A stretch of DNA of 64,000 nt, from the NCBI GenBank assembly GCA_026874595.1, contig CM049322.1, forward strand, positions 24,711,400 to 24,775,399. The letters are read 5' to 3'. Shown here piece by piece: positions 9,941 to 24,200 of this stretch. How positions within the stretch are numbered: the first letter of the stretch is position 1; each line of letters starts with the position of its first letter. A program made the translations under genes and the position numbers. Origin of the DNA: Sipunculus nudus (taxonomy: Eukaryota > Annelida > Sipuncula > Golfingiida > Sipunculidae). The notes below the pieces were generated by a model. It did not search any database and had not been told where the DNA came from. It was given only the letters and a program-made list of their open reading frames with translations.

Positions 9941-12900
9941 ATTTACCTTTACCACGCGGCTATGTTTTAGTAAACAGGCCTATTTGGGTTGTATTTACCT
10001 TTACCACGCGGCTATGTTTTAGTAAACAGGCCTATTTGGGTTGTATTTACCTTTACCACGCGGCTTTGTTTTAGTAAACAGGCCTATTTGGGTTGTATTT
10101 ACCTTTACCACGCGGCTTTGTTTTAGTAAACAGGCCTATTTGGGTTGTATTTACCTTTACCACGCGGCTTTGTTTTAGTAAACAGGCCTATTTGGGTTGT
10201 ATTTACTTTTACCACGCGGCTTTGTTTTACAGACCTATTTGGGTTGTATTTACCTTTACCACGCGGCTTTGTTTTAGTAATCAGACCTATTTGGGTTGTA
10301 TTTACCTTTACCACGCGGCTTTCTTTTAGTAAACAGACCTATTTGGGTTATATTTACCTTTACCACGCGGATTTCTTTTAGTAGACAGACCTATTTGGGT
10401 TGTATTTACCTTTACCACGCGGCTTTGTTTTAGTAAACAGACCTATTTGGGTTGTATTTACCTTTACCACGCGGCTTTGTTTTAGTAATCAGACCTATTT
10501 GGGTTGTATTTACCTTTACCACGCGGCTTTCTTTTAGTAAACAGACCTATTTGGGTTGTATTTACCTTTACCACGCGGATTTGTTTTAGTAATCAGACCT
10601 ATTTGGGTTGTATTTACCTTTACCACGCGGCTATGTTTTAGTAAACAGGCCTATTTGGGTTGTATTTACCTTTACCACGCGGCTATGTTTTAGTAAACAG
10701 GCCTATTTGGGTTGTATTTACCTTTACCACGCGGCTTTGTTTTAGTAAACAGGCCTATTTGGGTTGTATTTACCTTTACCACGCGGCTTTGTTTTAGTAA
10801 ACAGGCCTATTTGGGTTGTATTTACCTTTACCACGCGGCTTTGTTTTAGTAAACAGGCCTATTTGGGTTGTATTTACTTTTACCACGCGGCTTTGTTTTA
10901 CAGACCTATTTGGGTTGTATTTACCTTTACCACGCGGCTTTGTTTTAGTAATCAGACCTATTTGGGTTGTATTTACCTTTACCACGCGGCTTTCTTTTAG
11001 TAAACAGACCTATTTGGGTTATATTTACCTTTACCACGCGGATTTCTTTTAGTAGACAGACCTATTTGGGTTGTATTTACCTTTACCACGCGGCTTTGTT
11101 TTAGTAAACAGACCTATTTGGGTTGTATTTACCTTTACCACGCGGCTTTGTTTTAGTAATCAGACCTATTTGGGTTGTATTTACCTTTACCACGCGGCTT
11201 TCTTTTAGTAAACAGACCTATTTGGGTTGTATTTACCTTTACCACGCGGATTTGTTTTAGTAATCAGACCTATTTGGGTTGTATTTACCTTTACCACGCG
11301 GCTTTGTTTTAGTAAACAGGCCTATTTGGGTTGTATTTACCTTTACCATGCGGCTTTCTTTTAGTAATCAGACCTATTTGGGTTGTATTTACCTTTACCA
11401 CGCGGCTTTCTTTTAGTAAACAGACCTATTTGGGTTATATTTACCTTTACCACGCGGATTTCTTTTAGTAGACAGACCTATCTGGGTTGTATTTACCTTT
11501 ACCACGCGGCTTTGTTTTAGTAAACAGACCTATTTGGGTTGTATTTACCTTTACCACGCGGCTTTGTTTTAGTAAACAGACCTATTTGGGTTGTATTTAC
11601 CTTTACCACGCGGCTTTGTTTTAGTAAACAGACCTATTTGGGTTGTATTTACCTTTACCACGCGGCTTTGTTTTAGTAAACAGACCTATTTGGGTTGTAT
11701 TTACCTTTACCACGCGGCTTTGTTTTAGTAAACAGACCTATTTGGGTTGTATTTACCTTTACCACGCGGCTTTGTTTTAGTAAACAGACCTATTTGGGTT
11801 GTATTTACCTTTACCACGCGGCTTTGTTTTAGTTAACAGACCTATTTGGGTTGTATTTACCTTTACCACGCGGCTTTCTTTTAGTAAACAGACCTATTTG
11901 GGTTGTATTTACCTTTACCACGCGGCTTTGTTTTAGTAATCAGACCTATTTGGGTTGTATTTACCTTTACCACGCGGCTTTGTTTTAGTAAACAGGCCTA
12001 TTTGGGTTGTATTTACCTTTACCATGCGGCTTTCTTTTAGTAATCAGACCTATTTGGGTTGTATTTACCTTTACCACGCGGCTTTCTTTTAGTAAACAGA
12101 CCTATTTGGGTTATATTTACCTTTACCACGCGGATTTCTTTTAGTAGACAGACCTATCTGGGTTGTATTTACCTTTACCACGCGGCTTTGTTTTAGTAAA
12201 CAGACCTATTTGGGTTGTATTTACCTTTACCACGCGGCTTTGTTTTAGTAAACAGACCTATTTGGGTTGTATTTACCTTTACCACGCGGCTTTGTTTTAG
12301 TAAACAGACCTATTTGGGTTGTATTTACCTTTACCACGCGGCTTTGTTTTAGTAAACAGACCTATTTGGGTTGTATTTACCTTTACCACGCGGCTTTGTT
12401 TTAGTAAACAGACCTATTTGGGTTGTATTTACCTTTACCACGCGGCTTTGTTTTAGTAAACAGACCTATTTGGGTTGTATTTACCTTTACCACGCGGCTT
12501 TGTTTTAGTTAACAGACCTATTTGGGTTGTATTTACCTTTACCACGCGGCTTTGTTTTAGTTAACAGACCTATTTGGGTTGTATTTATCTTTACCACGCG
12601 GCTTTGTTTTAGTAAACAGACCTATTTGGGTTGTATTTACCTTTACCACGCGGCTTTGTTTTAGTAAACAGACCTATCTGGGTTGTATTTACCTTTACCA
12701 CGCGGCTTTGTTTTAGTTAACAGACCTATTTGGGTTGTATTTACCTTTACCACGCGGCTTTGTTTTAGTTAACAGACCTATTCGGGTTGTATTTACCTTT
12801 TCCACGCGGCTTTGTTTCAGTTAACAGACCTATTCGGGTTGTATTTACCTTTTCCACGCGGCTTTGTTTTAGTTAACAGACCTATTCGGGTTGTATTTAC

Positions 12901-15900
12901 CTTTACCACGCGGCTTTGTTTTAGTTAACAGACCTATTTGGGTTGTATTTACCTTTACCACGCTGCTTTGTTTTAGTAAACAGACCTATTTGGGTTGTAT
13001 TTACCTTTACCACGCGGCTTTCTTTTAGTAAACAGACCTATTTGGGATGTATTTATCTTTACCACGCGGCTTTCTTTTAGTAAACAGACCTATCTGGGTT
13101 GTATTTACCTTTACCACGCGGCTTTGTTTTAGTAAACAGACCTATCTGGGTTGTATTTACCTTTACCACGCGGCTTTGTTTTAGTTAACAGACCTATTTG
13201 GGTTGTATTTACCTTTTCCACGCGGCTTTGTTTCAGTTAACAGACCTATTCGGGTTGTATTTACCTTTTCCACGCGGCTTTGTTTTAGTTAACAGACCTA
13301 TTCGGGTTGTATTTACCTTTACCACGCGGCTTTGTTTTAGTTAACAGACCTATTTGGGTTGTATTTACCTTTACCACGCGGCTTAGTTTTAGTAAACAGA
13401 CCTATTTGGGATGTATTTACCTTTACCACGCGGCTTAGTTTTAGTAAACAGACCTATTTGGGATGTATTTATCTTTACCACGCGGCTTTCTTTTAGTAAA
13501 CAGACCTATCTGGGTTGTATTTACCTTTACCACGCGGCTTTCTTTTAGTAAACAGACCTATCTGGGTTGTATTTACCTTTACCACGCGGATTTCTTTTAG
13601 TAAACAGGCCTATCTGGGTTGTATTTACCTTTACCACGCGGCTTTGTTTTAGTAAACAGGCCTATTTGGGTTGTATTTACCTTTACCACGCGGCTTTGTT
13701 TTAGTAAACAGGCCTATTTGGGTTGTATTTACCTTTACCACGCGGCTTTGTTTTAGTAAACAGGCCTATTTGGGTTGTATTTACCTTTACCACGCGGCTT
13801 TGTTTTAGTAAACAGGCCTATTTGGATTGTATTAACCTTTACCACGCGGCTTTGTTTTAGTAAACAGGCCTATCTGGATTGTATTTACCTTTACCACGCG
13901 GCTTTGTTTTAGTAAACAGGCCTATCTGGGTTGTATTTACCTTTACCACGCGGCTTTGTTTTAGTAAACAGGCCTATCTGGGTTGTATTTACCTTTACCA
14001 CGCGGCTTTGTTTTAGTAAACAGGCCTATTTGGGTTGTATTTACCTTTACCACGCGGCTTTGTTTTAGTAAACAGGCCTATTTGGGTTGTATTTACCTTT
14101 ACCACGCGGCTTTGTTTTAGTAAACAGGCCTATTTGGGTTGTATTTACCTTTACCACGCGGCTTTGTTTTAGTAAACAGGCCTATTTGGGTTGTATTTAC
14201 CTTTACCACGCGGCTTTGTTTTAGTAAACAGGCCTATTTGGGTTGTATTTACCTTTACCACGCGGCTTTGTTTTAGTAAACAGACCTATCTGGGTTGTAT
14301 TTACCTTTACCACGCGGCTTTCTTTTAGTAAACAGGCCTATTTGGGTTGTATTTACCTTTACCACGCGGCTTTGTTTTAGTAAACAGGCCTATTTGGGTT
14401 GTATTTACCTTTACCACGCGGCTTTGTTTTAGTAAACAGGCCTATTTGGGTTGTATTTACCTTTACCACGCGGCTTTGTTTTAGTAAACAGGCCTATTTG
14501 GGTTGTATTTATCTTTACCACGCGGCTTTCTTTTAGTAAACAGACCTATCTGGGTTGTATTTACCTTTACCACGCGGCTTTCTTTTAGTAAACAGACCTA
14601 TCTGGGTTGTATTTACCTTTACCACGCGGATTTCTTTTAGTAAACAGGCCTATCTGGGTTGTATTTACCTTTACCACGCGGCTTTCTTTTAGTAAACAGG
14701 CCTATTTGGGTTGTATTTACCTTTACCACGCGGCTTTGTTTTAGTAAACAGGCCTATTTGGGTTGTATTTACCTTTACCACGCGGCTTTGTTTTAGTAAA
14801 CAGGCCTATTTGGGTTGTATTTACCTTTACCACGCGGCTTTGTTTTAGTAAACAGGCCTATTTGGATTGTATTTACCTTTACCACGCGGCTTTGTTTTAG
14901 TAAACAGGCCTATCTGGGTTGTATTTACCTTTACCACGCGGCTTTGTTTTAGTAAACAGGCCTATCTGGGTTGTATTTACCTTTACCACGCGGCTTTGTT
15001 TTAGTAAACAGGCCTATCTGGGTTGTATTTACCTTTACCACGCGGCTTTGTTTTAGTAAACAGGCCTATTTGGGTTGTATTTACCTTTACCACGCGGCTT
15101 TGTTTTAGTAAACAGGCCTATTTGGGTTGTATTTACCTTTACCACGCGGCTTTGTTTTAGTAAACAGGCCTATTTGGGTTGTATTTACCTTTACCACGCG
15201 GCTTTGTTTTAGTAAACAGGCCTATTTGGGTTGTATTTACCTTTACCACGCGGCTTTGTTTTAGTAAACAGGCCTATTTGGGTTGTATTTACCTTTACCA
15301 CGCGGCTTTGTTTTAGTAAACAGACCTATCTGGGTTGTATTTACCTTTACCACGCGGCTTTCTTTTAGTAAACAGGCCTATTTGGGTTGTATTTACCTTT
15401 ACCACGCGGCTTTGTTTTAGTAAACAGGCCTATTTGGGTTGTATTTACCTTTACCACGCGGCTTTGTTTTAGTAAACAGGCCTATTTGGGTTGTATTTAC
15501 CTTTACCACGCGGCTTTGTTTTAGTAAACAGGCCTATTTGGGTTGTATTTACCTTTACCACGCGGCTTTGTTTTAGTAAACAGGCCTATTTGGGTTGTAT
15601 TTACCTTTACCACGCGGCTTTGTTTTAGTAAACAGGCCTATTTGGGTTGTATTTACCTTTACCACGCGGCTTTGTTTTAGTAAACAGGCCTATTTGGGTT
15701 GTATTTACCTTTACCACGCGGCTTTGTTTTAGTAAACAGGCCTATTTGGGTTGTATTTACCTTTACCACGCGGCTTTGTTTTAGTAAACAGGCCTATTTG
15801 GGTTGTATTTACCTTTACCACGCGGCTTTGTTTTAGTAAACAGGCCTATTTGGGTTGTATTTACCTTTACCACGCGGCTTTGTTTTAGTAAACAGGCCTA

Positions 15901-18568
15901 TTTGGGTTGTATTTACCTTTACCACGCGGCTTTGTTTTAGTAAACAGGCCTATTTGGGTTGTATTTACCTTTACCACGCGGCTTTGTTTTAGTAATCAGG
16001 CCTATTTGGGTTGTATTTACCTTTACCACGCGGCTTTGTTTGAGTAATCAGACCTATTTGGGTTGTATTTACCTTTACCACGCGGCTTTGTTTGAGTAAT
16101 CAGACCTATTTGGGTTGTATTTACCTTTACCACGCGGCTTTGTTTTAGTAAACAGACCTATTTGGGTTGTATTTACCTTTACCACGCGGCTTTGTTTTAG
16201 TAAACAGACCTATTTGGGTTGTATTTACCTTTACCACGCGGCTTTGTTTTAGTAAACAGACCTATTTGGGTTGTATTTACCTTTACCACGCGGCTTTGTT
16301 TTAGTAAACAGACCTATTTGGGTTGTATTTACCTTTACCACGCGGCTTTGTTTTAGTAAACAGACCTATTTGGGTTGTATTTACCTTTACCACGCGGCTT
16401 TGTTTTAGTAAACAGACCTATCTAGGTTGTATTTACCTTTACCACGCGGCTTTGTTTTAGTAAACAGACCTATGTAGGTTGTATTTACCTTTACCACGCG
16501 GCTTTGTTTTAGTAAACAGACCTATTTGGGTTGTATTTATCTTTACCACGCGGCTTTGTTTTAGTAAACAGACCTATTTGGGTTGTATTTATCTTTACCA
16601 CGCGGCTTTGTTTTAGTTAACAGACCTATTTGGGTTGTATTTACCTTTACCACGCGGCTTTGTTTTAGTTAACAGACCTATTTGGGTTGTATTTAACTTT
16701 ACCACGCGGCTTTGTTTTAGTAAACAGACCTATTTGGGTTGTATTTACCTTTACCACGCGGCTTTGTTTTAGTAAACAGACCTATTTGGGTTGTATTTAC
16801 CTTTACCACGCGGCTTTGTTTTAGTAAACAGACCTATTTGGATTGTATTTACCTTTACCACGCGGCTTTGTTTTAGTAAACAGACCTATCTAGGTTGTAT
16901 TTACCTTTACCACGCGGCTTTGTTTTAGTAAACAGACCTATCTAGGTTGTATTTACCTTTACCACGCGGCTTTGTTTTAGTAAACAGACCTATTTGGGTT
17001 GTATTTATCTTTACCACGCGGCTTTGTTTTAGTTAACAGACCTATTTGGGTTGTATTTACCTTTACCACGCGGCTTTGTTTTACTAAACAGACCTATCTG
17101 GGTTGTATTTACCTTTACCACGCGGCTTTGTTTTAGTTAACAGACCTATCTGGGTTGTATTAACCTTCACCACGCGGCTTTGTTTTAGTTAACAGAACTA
17201 TTTGGGTTGTATTTACCTTTACCACGCGGCTTTGTTTTAGTTAACAGACCTATTCGGGTTGTATTTACCTTTTCCACGCGGCTTTGTTTCAGTTAACAGA
17301 CCTATTCGGGTTGTATTTACCTTTACCACGCGGCTTTGTTTTAGTTAACAGACCTATTCGGGTTGTATTTACCTTTACCACGCGGCTTTGTTTTAGTTAA
17401 CAGACCTATTTGGGTTGTATTTATCTTTACCACGCGGCTTTGTTTTAGTAAACAGACCTATTTGGGTTGTATTTATCTTTACCACGCGGCTTTGTTTTAG
17501 TAAACAGACCTATTTGGGATGTATTAACCTTTACCACGCGGCTTTGTTTTAGTAAACAGACCTATCTGGGTTGTATTTATCTGTACCACGCGGCTTTCTT
17601 TTAGTAAACAGACCTATCTGGGTTGTATTTACCTTTACCACGCGGCTTTCTTTTAGTAAACAGACCTATCTGGGTTGTATTTATCTTTACCACGCGGCTT
17701 TGTTTTAGTAAACAGACCTATCTGGGTTGTATTTACCTTTACCACGCGGCTTTCTTTTAGTAAACAGACCTATCTGGGTTATCTTTACCACGCGGCTTTC
17801 TTTTAGTAAACAGACCTATTCGGGTTGTATTTATCTTTACCACGCGGCTTTCTTTTAGTAAACAGACCTATTTGGGTTGTATTTATCTTTACCACGCGGC
17901 TTTCTTTTAGTAAACAGACCTATTTGGGTTGTATTTATCTTTACCACGCGGCTTTCTTTTAGTAAACAGACCTATTTGGGTTGTATTTATCTTTACCACG
18001 CGGCTTTCTTTTAGTAAACAGACCTATTTGGGTTGTATTTACCTTGACCACGCGGCTTTCTTTTAGTAAACAGACCTATTTGGGTTGTATTTACCTTAAC
18101 CACGTGGCTTTTTTTTAGTAAACAGACCTATTTGGGTTGTATTTACCTTTACCACGCGGCTTTGTTTTAGTAAACAGACCTATTTGGGTTGTATTTACCT
18201 TTACCACGCGGCTTTGTTTTAGTAAACAGACCTATTTGGGTTGTATTTACCTTTACCACGCGGCTTTGTTTTAGTAAACAGACCTATTTGGGTTGTATTT
18301 AGCTTTACCACGCGGCTTTGTTTTAGTAAACAGACCTATTTGGGTTGTTTTAATCTTTACCACGCGGCTTTGTTTTAGTAAACAGACCTATTTGGGTTGT
18401 ATTTATCTTTACCACGCGGCTTTGTTTTAGTAAACAGACCTATTTGGGTTGTATTTATCTTTACCACGCGGCTTTGTTTTAGTAAACAGACCTATTTGGG
18501 TTGTATTTATCTTGACCACGCGGCTTTGTTTTAGTAAACAGACCTATTTGGGTTGTATTTATCTTCAC
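9941..18568 (+). repeat. 8.6-kb satellite of a 52-bp unit, about 166 copies
   Basis: The unit consists of ACCTTTACCACGCGGC, TTTGTTTTAGTAAACAGG and CCTATTTGGGTTGTATTT. Variants (aaacagg/aaacaga/aatcaga/ttaacaga; tttgggt/tctgggt/ttcgggt; cggctttg/cggctttc/cggatttc) mark higher-order blocks: 671 bp (9949-10619 copied at 10620-11290), 676 bp (from 11341 and 12017), 416 bp (from 12801 and 13217) and 1040 bp (from 13581 and 14621). A few units have small indels (about 10230, 17780). Three-frame open stretches occur only because the unit lacks common stops and 52 is not a multiple of 3. No gene is inferred. Confidence 0.97.
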
Positions 18569-18692
18569 GTCACAACAAACACAGAAGGAAAAATATTGGT
18601 GAAAAGGAAACACCGAGTCTGTAAGTTGGATCGATCTCACTGTACTCAACCAAGATGAAATGATGGCAGGAGATAATACACAACCCTATATG

Positions 18693-18720
<28 letters not shown>
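18693..18720. repeat. (CT)n microsatellite
   Basis: Fourteen CT dinucleotides without interruption. Confidence 0.95.
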
Positions 18721-18723
<3 letters not shown>

Positions 18724-20205
18724 ATAGATCATGACTCATGAATTTTGATTTGCCCAGATTTATTGGTACACTCTTAACTGAAATTACAGCTGAGCAGTTG
18801 TATTTGCTCCAGGTTACATTTGTATTACTTGTACGACTGACAAGTGGTGGTGCTAGAGACGTCTGCCCTCAACGCAGTAACTCTTCATGGAATAAAACCG
18901 TTAAATAACGTGTCTACACCGAAACACATGGCTTATCGTTGCAACCATTCCAATAATCATCGGCGAGGCGTATCAGTATAAAGATTTATAGTGAATACAA
19001 AAGGCCTACATATTATATAAGCTGTCAGTTTATATATTGTATACATTTGCATAATTTCACATTTGAATACAAGTTGCTTTCAAATTTCATACATTAAAAA
19101 TTTACATCCATATACATACAACAAATGAAAGTTATTCCAACAGTGCCTACAGGAAAAGTTCATAATTAATACATATTTAATGATCAAGAGAGAGATGATG
19201 GACAGACAGAGCTTATCACTTTATGTCCCATTCTCCTGAGGTATTTTTCAATTAGATCTTTTTTTTTTCTTATTCTATTGATTTTTATTTAATAAATTTT
19301 ATACATTTGCAATAAAACTACCCAGTGCACAGATGCAAAGACTCACTGGGGGGGGGGGGATGGCAATATCAACACCTCTACATATACATACAAAACAAAC
19401 AAAGCCGATTACTTATTTCCCATTCTGCTGAAGCAGGAAAATATTGAACAAATGTTTGCATTAGATCCTAATTGTTTTATTACATTACATTTTTTATCAA
19501 GTTTATAGTTTTTATACATTTCCAATATAACATATATATCTGAATATAAAAGTAGATTCATACTTCTTAATTGCATCATCATATATCCCTAATTTTGTCA
19601 GATAACACCAAATTATGTATACAATGTATTAATTTTTTTTACCATAAAAATACATCTTATAACAAAACAATACATATATGAAAAAAAACTTGATCCAGAA
19701 TTCACAGTTCTAAATTTTGGCTTTATTCATCTCTATTTTGGCTCATATATTATCAATTTATGCATACTGATGGGTTTCATTATATTTTAATTTGTTAAAC
19801 TTATTTAAAAGAAAATTGATTTCTTTAAAAATGCTACATTACAACAACATGGCATCTACTAGATTACTCCTTGAATTACAATTTGTGAAAAAAATTGTAA
19901 ATTGGAGTGGAAACAGCATTACAATTAAGGAAACAGTTCACAGTTCAAACATTAACAATTACTTCATAACACTTGGTGGGTTGGGGAAGGGGGATGACAC
20001 GAGAATAACTGTACACTTGACACAGCAGGTGATCTCCCCAGTGACTGTAACAAATCAGATACCCTGGCATAGCTGAATCAAGTGACCAGACGTGGGCTGT
20101 CTGCATCTTGAAATGCAAGTGAATATAACAGAGCCTAAAAAATCAATAACTAGCTTAATGTTTAAGCTTTTGTTTCCAAATTTCAAATTTAAACAGATTA
20201 AGTAC
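18721..20205. other. AT-rich non-coding stretch
   Basis: No convincing coding frame. A G-run of about ten lies near 19350. The last part, from about 20000, runs into a dispersed repeat. It may be distal 3' flank of the Ig receptor gene, whose stop codon lies at 21173. Confidence 0.5.
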
Positions 20206-20815
20206 TTATGTGTACATGCTGTGAAAATTAAATCAACAGTGCTTACAGGGGAAAAAATGCCATGGTCAACGTTCGGCAAAATTTAAGGTACTGATTTTAT
20301 ATTTATGCTAATAATTTAAAAAATTTACATAATTCAGATTTAATTTTGGGTATACAATTTAATCTTGATTTTATAAAGTTATATCCCCAATAAATGTCTC
20401 TAGGTTCAGCAATTATCATGTTCAGTGAGTAAATATCTTTCCTGATTTTTTAAAAAGTGTATTATGTTCAGGCCCAAAACTTCAAGAAATTACACAATAC
20501 TGACCTAATTCTGGCATGTTCATAGGAAACATAAAGGAATACTTATGCTAAAGAGAACACAACAGCTCTCGAAAATTCGAAATTAGGCGTCTTGAAATGA
20601 AACAAACTTTTTTTATTGAAAATTGAAGTTTTCCCTTAATTTCTTGAAGGAACAAAGTCGCAGTGACCCAGGTTTAGGTTTGGTCGGAGAACTTAAGGAC
20701 ATCTCTAACTGTATTTTGAATTATGGATTCAAAGTCATGTTAACGGACGGACGGCCTGACGGACAAAGGACCATCGCTATAGCTCAGATGACTTATAGTC
20801 AGCTGAGCTAAAAAG
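20206..20815 (+). repeat. Dispersed repeat copy (pair of 46497-47040)
   Basis: From cttatgtgtacatgctgtga onward it matches 46497-47040 inside the hAT element, with many substitutions. It ends with the ggacggacgg...gctatagctca...cagctgagctaaaa tail seen at 9790-9880. The shared tail links the three copies as one family. Confidence 0.7.
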
Positions 20816-21172
20816 ACACATGACATAGAATGCATGACATACAAGTGGCTGTATCGGAGTATCGGTGTAACACTTAGGCCACGAACAGACAGAAATAAAT
20901 AAATATGACTATCAGTGAAAAAAAGAGAGTTTTTACCATGCAAATCATGGAAAAGTTAATTTTAATGATGAAAATCTTTCTCTCAAGTACACGATGCTCC
21001 TGCTAGAAAAATAAAAAGTAATCATTGCTTAATCCTAAATGAACTTAACTATATTATAGTCACTATGTATCTGCAGTCACTGACCGCTATCAGTGCGGTG
21101 CGGCCTGTGCCTGGCCGTAGTAATTTTAATTAACATTTATACTGTACACAGGTTTTTTTGTTTGACAGACGT
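20816..21172 (-). other. Probable 3' untranslated region of the Ig receptor gene
   Basis: This follows the stop codon of exon 9 on the minus strand. I see no AATAAA within it; the nearest on the minus strand is at about 20611-20616, in the dispersed repeat. The extent of the transcript cannot be fixed from sequence alone. Confidence 0.35.
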
Positions 21173-21286
21173 CTACTCGGAGGGTGGCTGTTGTAGAATG
21201 ACGTCATCAAGTGTAGCTACCACGTCATAACTCTCTCTTTCTTCATCTAAATCTCCGTTGGTTTTCAGCTGGTTGTAATCATGGAC
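21173..21286 (-). CDS. Exon 9: cytoplasmic tail end and stop
   Basis: The acceptor is TGGTCTGTTGTAG, phase 0, and a TAG stop lies at 21175-21173. Residues 436-472 contain DYNQL (Y439) and ESYDVV (Y455), both Y-x-x-hydrophobic, in a Glu/Asp-rich context. The spaced tyrosine motifs resemble those of signalling receptors or endocytic signals. Neither has the I/V/L/S at -2 of a strict ITIM. Confidence 0.78.
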   Translation of the reverse strand, partial: VHDYNQLKTNGDLDEERESYDVVATLDDVILQQPPSE

Positions 21287-24200
21287 CTACAACAGACCAA
21301 GAGTACATCAGTGTCAGAAGGTCAAGTATAATGTGTACACGAAATGCCACAAATAATAATATAAGTGTTTTATGACCATAGCTAAATCGATGTGAAGAAA
21401 GAATAACAAGAGAAAATATTTGAAACTTAGTAGAGTAACACCAGTCGGTGGTGTTCTCTGGGGCCTGTTGCAATAACATGTTACTTTACTTGAGTCCAGT
21501 GGCGGGCCTAAAATTTAGGCTAGATACCATTGTTACAAGTGTGACGTTATAATGGTTACCACAGTGACACACAGATGCTCCTGGGCTTGTGTCACCTACA
21601 TGACTTAAAAGTCACCGTATTGCAACACATCCCGGGTGCTCCATGGGCCCGACCTGATACCAGTGCCACTTAAGGGACTATACCAACTGAGGTGAGTAAA
21701 TAAAAGTGCTACCAATTGTTGTACCAAAATGTGACAGCCTTTAAAGATTGGTAGCTTGGTCGTCTGTTAACACAATATCCGCCATTAAAAGAGTATTAAA
21801 TAATCTGGGGCGTGTTTATATTATCAGTTTGAAGTTACGAAAAGACTCAAATTAAGATTTTAAAATCAAGTTTTAAAATTTGATAATTAATCAATGAAAT
21901 AAAGTGCATATCAGATTAATATTTATGTTGAACTGTTTAACTAGACACAGGCTGACGTTGAGCAGCTCTCACCCTCACTATAATCCAACACAAATTGTCC
22001 TGGTCTTAATATCGAGTAGCGGATCCAGGGGGGGGGGGGGGGTCCAGGGGGTACGGACCCCCCTTTTCCAGCCGCCGCAACCTTTTTAAGGTTTTCATAC
22101 CAAATTATGCGGGATGGACTTTTTTCCGGACCTGGGACGCTTTTTCAGCTTTCGTCATTAGTCCACCTTTGTTGGACCCCTCCTTTTGTTAAATCCTGGA
22201 TCCTCCCCTGATATCCCCCGTAAGATATCTCAGCCATCTCCCTAGCCATTACTACAGCGGAATGAACAACTAAAGTCCCTATGATAAAATAGGCTGCCAC
22301 GTATATACAGCCAATCAGGATCTTTCGGGCCTTGCTCACCCCAGGACTCGGGGAAGTGACTTAATTTTGTACACCAGTGGTCCCCTGTCAATTTCTGACA
22401 GGCACTTGGGCAAGTCACTTCGGCAAGTCACTGCACCTTCTGACCTCATCAAATATGCTGGATTTTGCCGATATTTTAATTCAGAGGAGAAACTATTAGT
22501 AAATATTTGTAACGAGTTTCATGGATCTCCATCAGATCAGAAGCGCTTGAATAGCTATTAGTGTAGATGTCGGTTAAATTTGTTACATTTCTGGGTCATT
22601 TCCATATAACTATTGATTATCTGGCATTTTCCTAGCGTATTTCTCACTATAAGGTCCATCTCTTTATTTAACTACCTAATATTTGAGAAAGGCAGGCAAG
22701 AAGCCCCTTTCGATAGGTCCGACAGCCATGGCAAAGCAGCCGAGGACGCACTTTCTGATTGGTTTATATGTCTACTACTGGATTCTTAAGATGGTGACAC
22801 CGCTGACGTGACAGCAATTCAGCCAATCACGCATGACCTTCAAATTTAGTCTGAAACCGATGTGCCTTGGCTGTCGGGCCTAACAACAGGGGCGTCTCAA
22901 ATATTTACTAAATAATAAAGAGATGGACCAAATAGTGCGAAAAACGCTAGGAAAATAGTTATCAGGAAATGGCCCAGAAAAGTAACAAATTAAACCGAAA
23001 TCTACACTAATAGCAATTCAAGCGCCTGTGATCAGATTGATTTACGTCATCACGCCGTCAAAGTCTGGTGACCTCTGATCTCATTAAATTTGCATGGATT
23101 TTGCCAAGAATCGAACTTTGGCGAGATATTCTATTGATTGATATTTCTTTGAGTTTCATTAAAAACATTCTTATTCCAGCTACGTTATCATGACGATACC
23201 TCAAAGAAGCCTGGTGACCTTTGACCTTATTAAATAGATATATGGAGTTTGCCTAGAATCGAAAAAAAATTTGGTAATAGTAGGCGAGATAATAAAAAGA
23301 TTTGATTGCTCAAAGGGTCACCCAACTGACTGTTTAGAAATACAAGTATGTGGTGGTATCTAAATAAAAGAATAAAGAGCGTCTGTGATTTTATTCTTAA
23401 GATATACTTTATTCAAATATGGATAACCATGCACAATAGGCTACCAGTCTGTCAGGGTTACCATGGTTTGTTGAAAATACCAAAGTAAGTTATACCCTGA
23501 CTGGAACCGACGCATGCAGTTTTGTGTCTGGGACCATGGACTATCTATAGACACTATACAGAAAGCCACCATTTGTGCCAAGAAGAGTTACCAGCATTAG
23601 TTATAATAGCTATTTGTACTATTCATGTTAAATATATAAAGTAAAAAAAAAACACAAGCGCAACGAGTATGTTACGAGTGGTCTACAAAAAAGAACGTAT
23701 GACGGTGAAGTGTCTTACGATGTCAGTGGGTACATACGAGACCGTGTGTGACATTTTAGTGTTATATGATGTCAGCTGGATTATAAAAGACCGTGTGTGA
23801 CGTTTTAATGTCATAATATGTCAGTTGATTATACGAGATCGTGTGTGACGTTTTAGTGTCTCATGGTGTAAATGGTTTATATGAGACCGTGTGTGACGTT
23901 TTAGTGTCTTATGATGTCAATGGTTTATATGAGACCGTTTTATTGTCTTATGATGTCAGTGGATATAAGAGACCGTGTGTGACAGTTGTGTGTTATGGTG
24001 TCAATGGATTATATGAGATCGTGTGTGACAGTTGAATGTCATGGCGATTGTTGTAATTAGCACTCAACCGTCATGTTATCATGTAAACGGTGTATTAATC
24101 ACTAAACATATGAAAGCATAAACGTCAACTATATAAAAGAGACTGCTTTAACTGTGACCTGTGTGTAGGGCGGCGGCATCATCTCTGTGTAGCCATTCGC

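Noticed and set aside
10093-11052. Repeated 78-codon frames in the 52-bp satellite
   Set aside because: They are by-products of a repeat whose period is not a multiple of 3; duplicated frames reflect block duplication, not genes.
9941-18568. CRISPR-like array
   Set aside because: Units are directly abutting with no unique spacers, and the genome is eukaryotic.
18449-18658. 69-codon frame at the right edge of the satellite
   Set aside because: Mostly satellite sequence running into unique DNA; no independent support.
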